A DNA stretch of 43,557 bases from Sphingobacteriaceae bacterium (GTDB lineage Bacteria; Bacteroidota; Bacteroidia; B-17B0; Aurantibacillaceae). Made by a program: the position numbers and the translations under genes. The notes under the pieces are model-generated. The model made no database searches, was not told where the DNA came from, and saw nothing but the letters and a program-made list of their open reading frames with translations. Location: positions 1 through 43,557 of the forward strand of contig JAHEYG010000017.1 of NCBI GenBank assembly GCA_023251725.1, written 5' to 3'. Below are positions 34,465 through 42,623 of this stretch, piece by piece. How positions within the stretch are numbered: position 1 is the first letter of the stretch; every line of letters starts with the position of its first letter.

Positions 34465-34800
34465 TTATAAGTCTAAAACTATTTTTAAATTATTTCTCAA
34501 CTTATCTTTCTGAGTATTGGTTAATTGCCCGATATGTTTTATAAGACGTTTATTATCAACCGAGCGAATCTGGTCAACCAACACATCCGACAATTTATTC
34601 AGTTGCGATTTTTTAAGATGAACTCTTAGCAATTCTGCTTCTTTTATCACATTGGTTGTAAGCGGACAAATGATAGTTGAAGGATGTTCGTTATTTAACA
34701 AATCGGTTTGAATAACAACAACAGGCCGGGTTTTGCCGGGTTCGGTGCCAAATTTTGGGCTAAGGTTAGCAAGCCAAATATCATATTGTTTAATCTTCAT
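34465..34800 (-). CDS. MazF/PemK-type endoribonuclease toxin
   Basis: I place the start at the ATG at 34800 (MKIKQYDIWLANL), the normal family N-terminus, rather than 34815, giving 111 residues. The domain is complete: YDIWLANLSPKFGTEPGKTRPVVV cut as YDIWLANLSP and GKTRPVVVIQTD, the strand STIICPLTTN with the catalytic Thr region, and VDQIRSVDNKRL. MazF-type toxins cleave mRNA at short motifs. It overlaps the antitoxin gene by 11 bases, the usual order antitoxin then toxin. The catalytic Arg is in GKTRPVV. This is a full-length, probably active toxin. Confidence 0.9.
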   Translation of the reverse strand: MKIKQYDIWLANLSPKFGTEPGKTRPVVVIQTDLLNNEHPSTIICPLTTNVIKEAELLRVHLKKSQLNKLSDVLVDQIRSVDNKRLIKHIGQLTNTQKDKLRNNLKIVLDL

Positions 34801-35020
34801 CAAACAACCGTTCAAATTCAGCTAAAATATTCAATGAATCACTTTTTGTTAGAGCCGATTCCTTTAAAAGCTGCTTTTTTAATAATCGTTTTTTATTGAA
34901 TAGGTTATAAATACTTACCGCTTCGTTAATGTAGCGATTGCGTGCAATTTTTAATTTGGAAGTGATTTTTTCGGCTTCGCTGAAAATGCCGTCGTCCAGT
35001 TTTAAAGATAGAGTTTTCAT
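34790..35020 (-). CDS. Ribbon-helix-helix antitoxin partner of the MazF-type toxin
   Basis: The 76-residue protein begins MKTLSLKLDDGIFSEAEKIT, a beta strand plus helix of ribbon-helix-helix DNA-binding proteins, and ends with an acidic tail (EFERLFDED) that would block the toxin. The middle is a lysine-rich helix. It overlaps the toxin gene by 11 bases and has a consensus promoter with palindromic bases inside the spacer. Family naming beyond RHH is not safe; the small size, order and overlap support the antitoxin role. Confidence 0.82.
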   Translation of the reverse strand: MKTLSLKLDDGIFSEAEKITSKLKIARNRYINEAVSIYNLFNKKRLLKKQLLKESALTKSDSLNILAEFERLFDED

Positions 35021-35035
35021 TGTTAATTATTTTAA

Positions 35036-35066
35036 CAAAGGTATACATTAAAAGTATATACTCAAA
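35036..35066 (-). promoter_or_regulatory. Promoter and probable operator of the MazEF-like pair
   Basis: On the minus strand TTTG (35063-35066), a 19-base spacer and TACCTTTG (35036-35043) match the Bacteroidota consensus fully. Inside lie GTATAC (35041-35046) and GTATATAC (35054-35061), palindromic elements 13 bases apart that fit binding by an RHH antitoxin dimer pair. Repression by the antitoxin is inference. Confidence 0.7.
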
Positions 35067-35068
35067 AT

Positions 35069-36523
35069 TTATCTCGAATAATAATACAAAATATAATTTT
35101 TGCGCCAGCTTTGATTAGCGAGGGCATTATATTTCTCAAGCACAGGATGGTTATCCGTATTTACCAATGAAGTTGGCGTTAAACTGATTTTAATTTCTCT
35201 ATAAAGCTCAGGAATTTCATTGAGGGATGCAAAAATAATCAGATTACGGTAATCTTCTTTATCTGACGTAGCCGCAAATTTACAATTGAATCCTTGTTTT
35301 TTTAAGGTGTTAAATAAGATGGAAGTTCCCATTCCGCGTTCACCGGAAGTATAGCCGTGCCAGTTAATAATTAGTTTGCCGGTTTTTGTGAGCATTTGTT
35401 TTATTTTATCAAGACTCTCCACCGTAATTACATGAACCGGCTGCTCTTCTGCTTTAAAAATATCCATTAATATTAAATCGTAAGTTTCATTGGAGATATT
35501 AATAAAATGGCGAGCATCATCACAAACAGCATTTACTTTAGGGCCGAGGTAAAAATATTTTTTTGCAATTTCAATAATGCGATTATCCAATTCAACTCCG
35601 GTAACCTCAAAACCTTTTTCAAAAAGTAAAGTTGAAGTTACGCCGCCACCTAATCCTAGTACCAAAGCTTTTTGGTTACTTACGTTTGTTATATTTGCTT
35701 TTAGAATATTTACATAATCAGAAATAGAATGTCCGGTTTTTAAATCCATTTCTGTTTGAACAACGTTGTTCACTAATAATTTTCTTGTGCCGGTAAATCC
35801 TTCACCAATTATTTCGAAAGATTCTTCCAGAACATCCAGTTTTCCCAATAAACCATCTCTTTCGTAAATGCAATTTTTTGCGAGCGGCGCACTTTTGAAT
35901 CCCAAAATAATTAAAACTGTAAATACAAAAATTATGGCAACGTTATTTTTTTTTTGAAGCAGAATCAATAACGAAAGCAGTAATAAAATAGCGAAAGAAA
36001 TTAAAGTAATATTTATTCCGAAAGCAGGAATTAAATAAAAACCGCAAATGAAAGTGGAAATAATTCCGCCCACAGTTGAAATAGAATAAACTAAACCGCT
36101 CACTCTCCCCGACTCCGCCGCCTCTGAAGTTTGCAATGAAATAATTAATGGAGAAGTTGCTCCCATTAAAAACATTGGCGGAACCAATAAAATAAAACTC
36201 GAAATTACAACTGCAGGAATTAAGGGCATTCCTACAGCGAAAATTTTAAACATCCCACTTACAATTGGCATACAACCCATGTACAAGGCTGCAATTAATA
36301 AAATACTCAGTAAAATTTTTTGCTTGTTTTCTTTTAAACTTAATTTTCCTCCATAAAAATATCCTGCTGCTAAACTTCCCAGTGTAATTGCTATTACTGA
36401 GGTCCACACATACAAACTACTGCCGAAATAAGGCGCAATTAATTTGGTACCGCAAAGTTCTGCCGCCATTACCGCGGCGCCTTCGCAGAAACTGATGATG
36501 TAAATCTGTTTATTTATTTTCAC
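35069..36523 (-). CDS. Fused MFS-type transporter and spermidine synthase-like protein
   Basis: The first ~210 of 484 residues are membrane helices of the type seen in fused spermidine synthase proteins (FCEGAAVMAAELCGTKLIAP, YVWTSVIAITLGSLAAGYFYGG given as short pieces). The second half has the synthase-like Rossmann domain: VLGLGGGVTSTLLFEKG, VTGVELDNRIIEIA and DDARHFI, then LILMDIFKAEE. Polyamine synthesis is not proven, since these fusions have poorly known substrates. The start codon is GTG at 36523, directly after AGGAGA, and no ATG occurs before residue 18. Its 3' end is 2 bases from the RHH promoter, but on the same strand. Confidence 0.8.
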   Translation of the reverse strand: MKINKQIYIISFCEGAAVMAAELCGTKLIAPYFGSSLYVWTSVIAITLGSLAAGYFYGGKLSLKENKQKILLSILLIAALYMGCMPIVSGMFKIFAVGMPLIPAVVISSFILLVPPMFLMGATSPLIISLQTSEAAESGRVSGLVYSISTVGGIISTFICGFYLIPAFGINITLISFAILLLLSLLILLQKKNNVAIIFVFTVLIILGFKSAPLAKNCIYERDGLLGKLDVLEESFEIIGEGFTGTRKLLVNNVVQTEMDLKTGHSISDYVNILKANITNVSNQKALVLGLGGGVTSTLLFEKGFEVTGVELDNRIIEIAKKYFYLGPKVNAVCDDARHFINISNETYDLILMDIFKAEEQPVHVITVESLDKIKQMLTKTGKLIINWHGYTSGERGMGTSILFNTLKKQGFNCKFAATSDKEDYRNLIIFASLNEIPELYREIKISLTPTSLVNTDNHPVLEKYNALANQSWRKNYILYYYSR

Positions 36524-36581
36524 TCTCCTAATGTAGAAAGTTTTTTTGAGTAATTAAATTTTATTATCTTTAATTAATTCT

Positions 36582-37214
36582 ATGAAAAGCATTAAAATAT
36601 TTATTATTCTTTTTTACTGTTCTTATCTTTCATTAACTTTAAAGTCACAAGAAACCGTTTATCCATATTCCAATCATAATTTTTTCGTCTCATTTAAAGA
36701 ATCACTTTTTTTTCCAAGAACTAACGATTTCATATATGGGTTCTTAAATTCTACTTTAATGTTCGGAATTAATCCGAATTCATCTAATTCTTATTTTTCA
36801 ATTGGGCCTACATTTACAAGAGATTTTTCTGATTTTTATGGCTTTAATGCTAATTACCGTCTTATCTCCAATTATGGATATTCGCGACACAATTTTGTTT
36901 TTAATGCGGGGTACAAATTTTTATTTACTGAATTTAATGAAGTAAGTGGAATTTATTCTTACAACCATCGTATAAATTTTCATACATTTTATTTAGGGAT
37001 TGGTTATCAATTATTTTTAGGAAAGGAAGAAAGATTTTATTTAGCTCCAATGGCTAATTTCTCTCTTAATTTTTTAACTGATAACCTTTATTCAATTAAC
37101 ATAATTACAGGTCCTAGCGGACGCGTTTTCAAAATTAGTTTAGATGGAATAGCGGCTCCATTATTGGATTTTGAAATTGGAATAAAACTAAACAGGAAGA
37201 AAGCTAAACTTTAG
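36582..37214 (+). CDS. Probable small outer-membrane beta-barrel protein
   Basis: The 210-residue product starts with a signal peptide ([19 protein letters not shown]). The rest is a run of alternating aromatic strands ([74 protein letters not shown]) without disorder, which fits an 8- or 10-strand barrel. I do not recognise a named family. It starts 58 bases from the divergent MFS-spermidine synthase gene and its last 11 bases overlap the converging aroC gene. No T9SS signal is present, so it should be inserted by the BAM machinery. Confidence 0.7.
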   Translation: MKSIKIFIILFYCSYLSLTLKSQETVYPYSNHNFFVSFKESLFFPRTNDFIYGFLNSTLMFGINPNSSNSYFSIGPTFTRDFSDFYGFNANYRLISNYGYSRHNFVFNAGYKFLFTEFNEVSGIYSYNHRINFHTFYLGIGYQLFLGKEERFYLAPMANFSLNFLTDNLYSINIITGPSGRVFKISLDGIAAPLLDFEIGIKLNRKKAKL

Positions 37215-38283
37215 AAACTTTCGCTCTCAATAAATGATCTACTAAAACTAATGCCGCCATACTTTCTACAATGGCAACCGCGCGCGGTAATACACACGGA
37301 TCGTGACGCCCTTTTGCTTCCAAATTAATTTCTTCACCTTTTTCATTCACGCTTTTTTGTGTTTTCATTATAGTGGCAACTGCTTTAAAGGCAACGTTAA
37401 AATAAATATCCTGTCCGTTACTGATGCCACCTTGCATTCCTCCGGAATTATTTGTCGTTGTTGAAATTATTCCATTCTCATTCACAAAAACATCATTCAA
37501 TTCAGAGCCGTTATAATTTACCGAATCAAAACCCGAACCGTATTCAAAACCTTTCACAGCATTTATACTCAACATGGCTTTCCCCAAATCGGCATGCAGT
37601 TTATCAAACACCGGTTCTCCCAAGCCAGCCGGCGTATTTTTTACAACGCAACTTACAATTCCCCCAACCGTATCACCTTTTTTTCGCGTTTCTTCAATTA
37701 AAGAAATCATTTCTGCGGCAGTTTTTTCATCCGGACAACGCACCAAATTATTTTCAGTTTTACTGAAATCCAAATTTTTGTAATTTGAATTCAATTTTAT
37801 TTTCCCAACACAACTTACGTAAGCGTTAATTGAAATATTTTCTTTTCTTAATAATAATTTAGAAATGGCGCCACCAACAATTCTGCAAGCCGTTTCGCGC
37901 GCGCTGCTTCTGCCTCCGCCTCTATAATCGCGCACACCATATTTTTGCTGATAAGTAAAATCGGCATGAGAAGGACGAAAAGCATCTTTTAAATGTTCGT
38001 AATCTTTCGATTTTGCATCGCTGTTCTCAATAATAAAACCAATTGGTGTTCCCATAGTTTTACCTTCAAAAATGCCTGATAAAAATTTTACTACATCTTC
38101 TTCTTTTCGTTGAGTGGTAATGTGTGACTGTCCGGGTTTACGGCGCTGCATTTCATTCTGAATAAAATTTAGATCAATTTCGAGTCCGGCCGGACAACCA
38201 TCAATAATACCGCCGATGGCAGCACCGTGACTTTCGCCAAAAGTAGTGAGTTTAAAAAGTGTTCCGAATGAATTTCCTGCCAT
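37204..38283 (-). CDS. aroC: Chorismate synthase
   Basis: This FMN-dependent enzyme makes chorismate, the last step of the shikimate pathway. The 359-residue sequence is normal length and carries FGESHG at residues 12-17, [11 protein letters not shown], the [15 protein letters not shown] block and the [17 protein letters not shown]-binding region, then [11 protein letters not shown] near the end. It is a single gene; its tail overlaps the converging barrel-like gene by 11 bases and its start faces hutI with a 90-base gap of short AATTAAGAAT repeats. Confidence 0.97.
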   Translation of the reverse strand: MAGNSFGTLFKLTTFGESHGAAIGGIIDGCPAGLEIDLNFIQNEMQRRKPGQSHITTQRKEEDVVKFLSGIFEGKTMGTPIGFIIENSDAKSKDYEHLKDAFRPSHADFTYQQKYGVRDYRGGGRSSARETACRIVGGAISKLLLRKENISINAYVSCVGKIKLNSNYKNLDFSKTENNLVRCPDEKTAAEMISLIEETRKKGDTVGGIVSCVVKNTPAGLGEPVFDKLHADLGKAMLSINAVKGFEYGSGFDSVNYNGSELNDVFVNENGIISTTTNNSGGMQGGISNGQDIYFNVAFKAVATIMKTQKSVNEKGEEINLEAKGRHDPCVLPRAVAIVESMAALVLVDHLLRAKVSKV

Positions 38284-38291
38284 GGGTACGA

Positions 38292-38322
38292 AATTAAGAA
38301 TTTAGAATGAAGAATTAAGAAT
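38292..38322. repeat. Short direct repeat between aroC and hutI
   Basis: AATTAAGAAT occurs at 38292-38301 and again at 38313-38322, with a related TTAGAATGAAG between. It resembles the AT-rich filler common between Bacteroidota genes. It could host regulatory binding, but there is no direct sign of it. Confidence 0.4.
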
Positions 38323-38373
38323 TATATGGGTTTAATTTGAGAGATTTATTACATTTATGTTTTGAATTGAACT

Positions 38374-39630
38374 ATGAGTAAAAAACTTCTCATTAAAAAC
38401 ATAAAAAATCTTGTGCAGGTGCGCGAAACTTCTCTTGAGACCGTTAGTGGGAAGGATATGAAGGTTTTGCCTTGTATAAATAACGCCTGGCTCGCTATTG
38501 ATAATGGTTTAATTGCAGATTTTGGGAAGATGGAAGATTTTCCTGGAATTACCGACTGGAAAGATTTAGAAGTGATAGATGCAACCGGAAAAATAGTTTT
38601 GCCTTGTTATGTTGACAGTCACACACACATTGTTTACGCCGGCAATCGCGAGCAGGAATTTGCTGATAGAATTAAGGGATTAACGTACGAAGAAATTGCC
38701 AATCGCGGTGGCGGAATTTTAAATTCGGCAAAATTACTGAGAGAAACTTCGGAGGAAGAATTATTTGAGCAGAGTTTGGTTCGTTTTAAGGAAATAATTT
38801 CGCAAGGCACAGGCGCTGTTGAAATTAAAAGCGGTTACGGATTAAATTTAGAAGCAGAATTAAAAATGCTGCGGGTTATAAAAAAATTAAAAGAGTTGGA
38901 TTTAATTCCTGTTAAAGCCACTTTTTTGGGAGCGCACGCCATTCCTGCTGAATTTAAAAATAATAAAGAAGGCTACATTAATTTAATTATAAATGAAATG
39001 CTGCCCGCTATTGCTAAAGAAAAATTAGCCGATTACATTGATGTTTTTTGTGAGAAAAATTATTTTACTGCGGAGGAAACAAAAAAAATTTTAGAAGCCG
39101 GAAAAAAACATGGATTGATTCCGAAAGTTCACGCCGAACAATTAAGTCATACTTCCGGAATAAAAACCGGGGTTGAATGCGGTGCAATCAGTGTTGATCA
39201 TTTAGAATTTTGCAATGATGAAGATATTACAATATTGAAAAAAAGTAAAACCATGCCCACCATTTTACCCGGTGCGGCTTTCTTTTTAAATTTACCGCTT
39301 CCACCCGCCCGAAAAATAATTGATAACGGTTTGCCCCTCGCTATTGCGAGCGATTATAACCCGGGAAGCTCGCCGAGCGGAAATATGAATTTAATGATGA
39401 GTTTATCCTGCATACAATACAAATTAACTCCTGAAGAAGTTATAAATGCCGTCACCATCAATACCTCTTATGCCATGGGATTAAGTAAAGAAATGGGAAG
39501 TATTACCATTGGTAAATACGCTAATATTATTATTACAAAACCAATAAGTTCTTATAGTTTTATTCCTTATTCTTTTGGGAGTAACTTAATTGAGAGTGTT
39601 TATTTAGGTGGGAAGAAGTTTGAATTGTAA
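38374..39630 (+). CDS. hutI: Imidazolonepropionase (histidine degradation)
   Basis: This amidohydrolase converts 4-imidazolone-5-propanoate to N-formimino-glutamate in the hut pathway. The 418-residue protein has the metal-binding D-S-H-T-H, the substrate region YAGNREQEFADRIKG, HAEQLSHTSG with two metal/catalytic histidines, the SVDHLEF strand and the catalytic Asp of ASDYNPGSSPSGN. No other hut gene is near. The last residues are SVYLGGKKFEL; a diverged second copy of exactly this end lies at 40892-40930, behind the Fic gene, so the present 3' end may come from a different allele. Confidence 0.96.
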   Translation: MSKKLLIKNIKNLVQVRETSLETVSGKDMKVLPCINNAWLAIDNGLIADFGKMEDFPGITDWKDLEVIDATGKIVLPCYVDSHTHIVYAGNREQEFADRIKGLTYEEIANRGGGILNSAKLLRETSEEELFEQSLVRFKEIISQGTGAVEIKSGYGLNLEAELKMLRVIKKLKELDLIPVKATFLGAHAIPAEFKNNKEGYINLIINEMLPAIAKEKLADYIDVFCEKNYFTAEETKKILEAGKKHGLIPKVHAEQLSHTSGIKTGVECGAISVDHLEFCNDEDITILKKSKTMPTILPGAAFFLNLPLPPARKIIDNGLPLAIASDYNPGSSPSGNMNLMMSLSCIQYKLTPEEVINAVTINTSYAMGLSKEMGSITIGKYANIIITKPISSYSFIPYSFGSNLIESVYLGGKKFEL

Positions 39631-39638
39631 GCTGTTCC

Positions 39639-39670
39639 AACCGAAGCATCGACCGGTTTCCCGGGTTTTT
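39639..39670 (+). terminator. Weak hairpin after hutI
   Basis: AACCG (39639-39643) pairs with CGGTT (39654-39658) over a 10-base loop, and TTTTT follows at 39666-39670 after TCCCGGG. The stem is short and the U-tract displaced. The stretch 39631-39665 looks less AT-rich than its surroundings. Confidence 0.3.
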
Positions 39671-39691
39671 CATCTTTTACTATAAAATTCC

Positions 39692-39739
39692 ATAGTTAAA
39701 GTTAAACTATTTCCATTAACTATAAGAAAATATAGTTAA
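39692..39739. promoter_or_regulatory. Cluster of palindromic operator-like sites before the Fic gene
   Basis: TTAACTATA (39716-39724) and TATAGTTAA (39731-39739) form a perfect 9-base inverted repeat with a 6-base spacer, ending 9 bases before the ATG. Upstream, ATAGTT (39692-39697) and AACTAT (39705-39710) form another with a 7-base spacer. The shared core ATAGTTAA appears four times with small changes. Such spacing suits a dimeric repressor, perhaps the winged-helix end of the Fic protein itself. Confidence 0.55.
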
Positions 39740-39748
39740 ATTTACAGT

Positions 39749-40885
39749 ATGGATATCATGAATTTTAAATCGGGCAAATATGTTTCTCAGACCGGATACA
39801 AAAGTTTTTTACCTGAGAAAATTAATAAAGAGTGGGTGCTGAACTCCCCCGAAATATTAATTCTTTTGGAAGAAGCCACAAGTAAAGTTAGTGCCTTAAA
39901 TGCCTATTCACTGATGATTCCTGATGTAGATGTTTTTATAAGGATGCACATTGTAAAAGAGGCAACCACTTCCAGCAAAATAGAGGGCACACAAACCAAT
40001 ATGGAAGAAGCGGTGTTGAGCAGATTACAAGTTAGTGATGAACAAAGAAATGATTGGCAGGAAGTGCAGAATTACATCCGGGCAATGAATTTCGCCATCA
40101 AACAATTGGATAAACTTCCTGTTTCAAATCGCTTATTTAAACAAACGCATGCTATTTTGATGAAAGGCGTAAGAGGAAAACATAAAGCACCCGGAGAATT
40201 TCGCAGAAGTCAGAACTGGATTGGAGGATCTTCACTAAAAGATGCAACTTTTATTCCCCCTCACCATACAGAAGTAAGTGCTTTGATGGGAGACCTTGAA
40301 AAATTTCTGCATAATACCAATATCAATGTTCCTCATCTTATAAGGATAGCAATTGCTCATTATCAATTTGAAACTATCCACCCATTTTTGGATGGTAACG
40401 GAAGATTGGGTAGATTGCTGATAACACTTTATCTTGTAAGCAATAATATTTTAAAGAAGCCATCATTATACCTCTCAGATTTTTTTGAACGAAATAGGCA
40501 ACATTATTACGATAACCTTACCATCGCAAGAATACACAACAACATCAACCAATGGATTAAATTTTTTCTTGTTGGAGTAATTGAAACTGCCGACAAAAGT
40601 ACAAACGCTTTTGAAGCAATAGTTAAATTGAGGGAGAATCTTGAAGGCAAGAAAATCAATACACTCGGTAAGCGTGTTCCGCTGGCAAAAAAAGCGCTGA
40701 ATTATCTTTATGTAAAACCAGTAATTACGGTAAATGATTTAATTACCGAATTAAAAATTTCGAAGCCTACCGCTAATGCTATCGTTAAAGATTTTTTACA
40801 ACTGAACATCCTGAAAGAACAAACCGGATTTAAACGTAACCGGATTTTTGTATTTGAAGAATATATGAATTTATTCAGAAAATAA
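39749..40885 (+). CDS. Fic family AMP-transferase-like protein with winged-helix C-terminus
   Basis: Fic enzymes usually attach AMP to target proteins. The 378-residue chain has an N-terminal domain with the inhibitory helix S75-x-x-x-E79-G80 (class II, self-inhibiting), the Fic core with HPFLDGNGRLGR at 211-222 including the catalytic His211 and the full nucleotide-binding tail, and a C-terminal winged-helix-like domain at about 310-375 (NDLITELKISKPTANAIV). Start ATG at 39749 (MDIMNF); a second ATG follows at 39758. Palindromes upstream suggest autoregulation. The gene is bracketed by two versions of the hutI 3' end, which points to arrival as a cassette. The target protein is unknown, and no antitoxin-like partner is adjacent. 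Confidence 0.92.
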   Translation: MDIMNFKSGKYVSQTGYKSFLPEKINKEWVLNSPEILILLEEATSKVSALNAYSLMIPDVDVFIRMHIVKEATTSSKIEGTQTNMEEAVLSRLQVSDEQRNDWQEVQNYIRAMNFAIKQLDKLPVSNRLFKQTHAILMKGVRGKHKAPGEFRRSQNWIGGSSLKDATFIPPHHTEVSALMGDLEKFLHNTNINVPHLIRIAIAHYQFETIHPFLDGNGRLGRLLITLYLVSNNILKKPSLYLSDFFERNRQHYYDNLTIARIHNNINQWIKFFLVGVIETADKSTNAFEAIVKLRENLEGKKINTLGKRVPLAKKALNYLYVKPVITVNDLITELKISKPTANAIVKDFLQLNILKEQTGFKRNRIFVFEEYMNLFRK

Positions 40886-40891
40886 ATCACG

Positions 40892-40930
40892 GTAGTCTAT
40901 TTGAGTGGGAAGAAATTTGAGTTACTTTAA
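40892..40930 (+). pseudogene. Remnant of a hutI 3' end
   Basis: Read in the right frame these bases encode VVYLSGKKFELL and a stop. The intact hutI gene 1.3 kb upstream ends SVYLGGKKFEL. Of the first 11 aligned codons, eight encode the same amino acid, and five of those eight differ only in the third base or synonymously (TTA/TTG, AAG/AAA, GAA/GAG, TTG/TTA, GTT/GTC), as expected for two alleles that diverged under selection. The remnant overlaps the tail of the converging lipoprotein gene by 9 bases, consistent with an ancestral tail-to-tail hutI/lipoprotein arrangement. Confidence 0.75.
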
Positions 40931-41311
40931 AACAGCAACATCGTTTTTATAAACAACAGAATCCTTTAATATTCCACTTGTAGAAAAATATTTCCAAACG
41001 CCTTCTTTTTTATTGTCTTTGTAAAAACCTTCTTCCATTTTAACCCGCTCAGGACTAGATGTAATACTTTTTTTAATTGCTGTATCTGAACCACTTTGCG
41101 TATAAATTGTATGATGCAATACGGCGGTTTTATAAACTCGCCAATGCCCTTGCTTAACACCATTTTCTGTAAGATTAATTGTATCTCTTCCGGCCATTTC
41201 GTAAGACCAACCACGATGACCGATTGCATTTTTCTTGGTTGAATAATTATTGCAAGATGACATTAAAAGAATTAATGTTAAGGAGAAAAATAAATATAAT
41301 TTTGTTTTCAT
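40922..41311 (-). CDS. Small lipoprotein with MORN-like repeat
   Basis: The 129-residue product has a hydrophobic signal followed by the lipobox-like L-M-S-S-C at residues 16-20, so it is probably lipid-anchored. The C-terminal half has the MORN/YwqK-type phrase EEGFYKDNKKEGVWKYF followed by SGILKDSVVYKND, and an earlier GVKQGHWRVYKT reads as a first, weaker unit. The function of such proteins is poorly known. It is 19 bases behind a T9SS type A protein gene and is likely on the same transcript. Its last 9 bases overlap the hutI remnant. Confidence 0.78.
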   Translation of the reverse strand: MKTKLYLFFSLTLILLMSSCNNYSTKKNAIGHRGWSYEMAGRDTINLTENGVKQGHWRVYKTAVLHHTIYTQSGSDTAIKKSITSSPERVKMEEGFYKDNKKEGVWKYFSTSGILKDSVVYKNDVAVLK

Positions 41312-41330
41312 AACACGATAAATTAAACTA

Positions 41331-42569
41331 TCATTTCACCACAACAATTTTCTCCTTAAATAATTTTCCACTTTGCGCATCCGAAATAAAATAAATTCCA
41401 TTAGCTAAATCAGAAATTATTTGCTGACGGTTATTGTTGGAATTTAATTCAAAAGTAAAAACAGTTTGTCCTAATTCATTTATAATTTTTAAATTCAAAT
41501 CGTTCTTCGCCATAATGGTAAATTCACCATTGCTGGGATTCGGCTGAAAAATTAGTTCTTTCTCCGCCAAAATAGCTTCTTTCATTATTCCCGTACACAT
41601 TCCCACCGAAGTGGTTAAAATACTTGTGCAGGCCCCTGGCGTGGTAACCGCGCACGAATAAGTTCCCGGTGCAAAAACTACCGCCGTGGAGCTTGTTGTT
41701 GATCCCAATATTCCCGGCCCACTCCAGCTATATGTTGTTGTTGCCGCCCAACCAATAGCCGAAACATTTACTGTATTAGTGCCGCAACCCAGTGGACCGT
41801 TATTAGTAAAAACATAATTATAAATGCCGGTATTAATAGAGGGACAATTTCCCATATCGGAAGCACCCGGAAATGCTGCTGGCGGCGCAATCAATGTAAA
41901 ATTAACGACGGAGCCGGAAACTATACCTTTATAAAAACCAAAGCTGTTAAGTACAAAAACATTATATCCCATTACTGCAAAACCCGCGCCCGCGATTGCA
42001 TTCGGCATTCCTGTCATTGTATACGCAAAAAGCGGGTTGCCGCCAAAATCATACATTTGCAAACTTTGTGGAGTATTAGTTTTTAAAACATAAAAATCAC
42101 CATTAATATCCGCTGCTAAATCGTAAGGGCCTCCAGTTGCAAATCCCGCAATTGTGGTGAGCAAAGTTCCGTTTGCGGTTCCATCATAGCGATAAACATC
42201 GCCGGTGGTTCCCACAAAATTAAAAATATAACAACCGCCGCCGCCCGGATTTACCGCGCTGCCGTTTCCTGAATTAAATCCGGTATTAATCCATGTGCTT
42301 CCGTTCCACCAATTATAAATGCCGCCAATTTGTGTATAAAATGTGGGCGAAGGCCCTACGGCATTTAAATTATTGCACAATGTAAGTCCGACTCCATTAC
42401 AGGGAATGTAAGTGGAAGGATTAGTAGCTGAAATTGGTAATGCAGGGTTGTATTTATAAATAAAAGGCGAGTTAAGATAATAAACCACTGTATCGGGACA
42501 ATTAGGCAATTGCGCACATAAATTACTATATGAAAAAATAATACTAAAAATTAAAAATATTTTTTTCAT
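41331..42569 (-). CDS. Secreted protein with T9SS type A sorting domain
   Basis: The 412-residue product begins with a signal peptide (KKIFLIFSIIFSYSNLCAQ). The body shows a propeller-like stretch (VYRYDGTANG, YDLAADINGDFYVLKTN, MYDFGG), then an Ig-like module with TTYSWSGPGILG and GTYSCAVTTPG similar to the modules in the giant adhesins, and a C-terminal type A signal (LIFQPNPSNGEFTI, LANGIYFI, EKIVVVK). It is exported by T9SS and either attached to the surface or released. It has its own promoter at 42586-42616 and precedes the MORN-like lipoprotein. Confidence 0.85.
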   Translation of the reverse strand: MKKIFLIFSIIFSYSNLCAQLPNCPDTVVYYLNSPFIYKYNPALPISATNPSTYIPCNGVGLTLCNNLNAVGPSPTFYTQIGGIYNWWNGSTWINTGFNSGNGSAVNPGGGGCYIFNFVGTTGDVYRYDGTANGTLLTTIAGFATGGPYDLAADINGDFYVLKTNTPQSLQMYDFGGNPLFAYTMTGMPNAIAGAGFAVMGYNVFVLNSFGFYKGIVSGSVVNFTLIAPPAAFPGASDMGNCPSINTGIYNYVFTNNGPLGCGTNTVNVSAIGWAATTTYSWSGPGILGSTTSSTAVVFAPGTYSCAVTTPGACTSILTTSVGMCTGIMKEAILAEKELIFQPNPSNGEFTIMAKNDLNLKIINELGQTVFTFELNSNNNRQQIISDLANGIYFISDAQSGKLFKEKIVVVK

Positions 42570-42585
42570 GTTATGTTTGTTTTCC

Positions 42586-42616
42586 TAAATTTAGCGAAAG
42601 AATTTGAATCTACAAA
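42586..42616 (-). promoter_or_regulatory. Promoter of the T9SS type A protein and MORN-like lipoprotein
   Basis: On the minus strand TTTG (42613-42616), a 19-base spacer and TAAATTTA (42586-42593) match TTTG-N19..21-TAnnTTTG except for the last base. It lies 16 bases before the ATG, within the short gap after the TamB-like gene. Confidence 0.55.
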
Positions 42617-42623
42617 TAAAGCT

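Noticed and set aside
38336-38364. Promoter of hutI from TTTG and TATGTTTTG
   Set aside because: The spacer is only 16 bases and the -7 box has an extra T, so it does not fit the consensus used for the other promoters.
39716-39739. Palindrome before Fic as a terminator of hutI
   Set aside because: It is purely AT-rich, has no U-tract and abuts the next start codon, which suits an operator better.
39592-40930. Transposon or insertion sequence carrying the Fic gene
   Set aside because: There are no transposase, terminal inverted repeats or identical target duplications; the flanking copies are diverged coding alleles of the hutI end.
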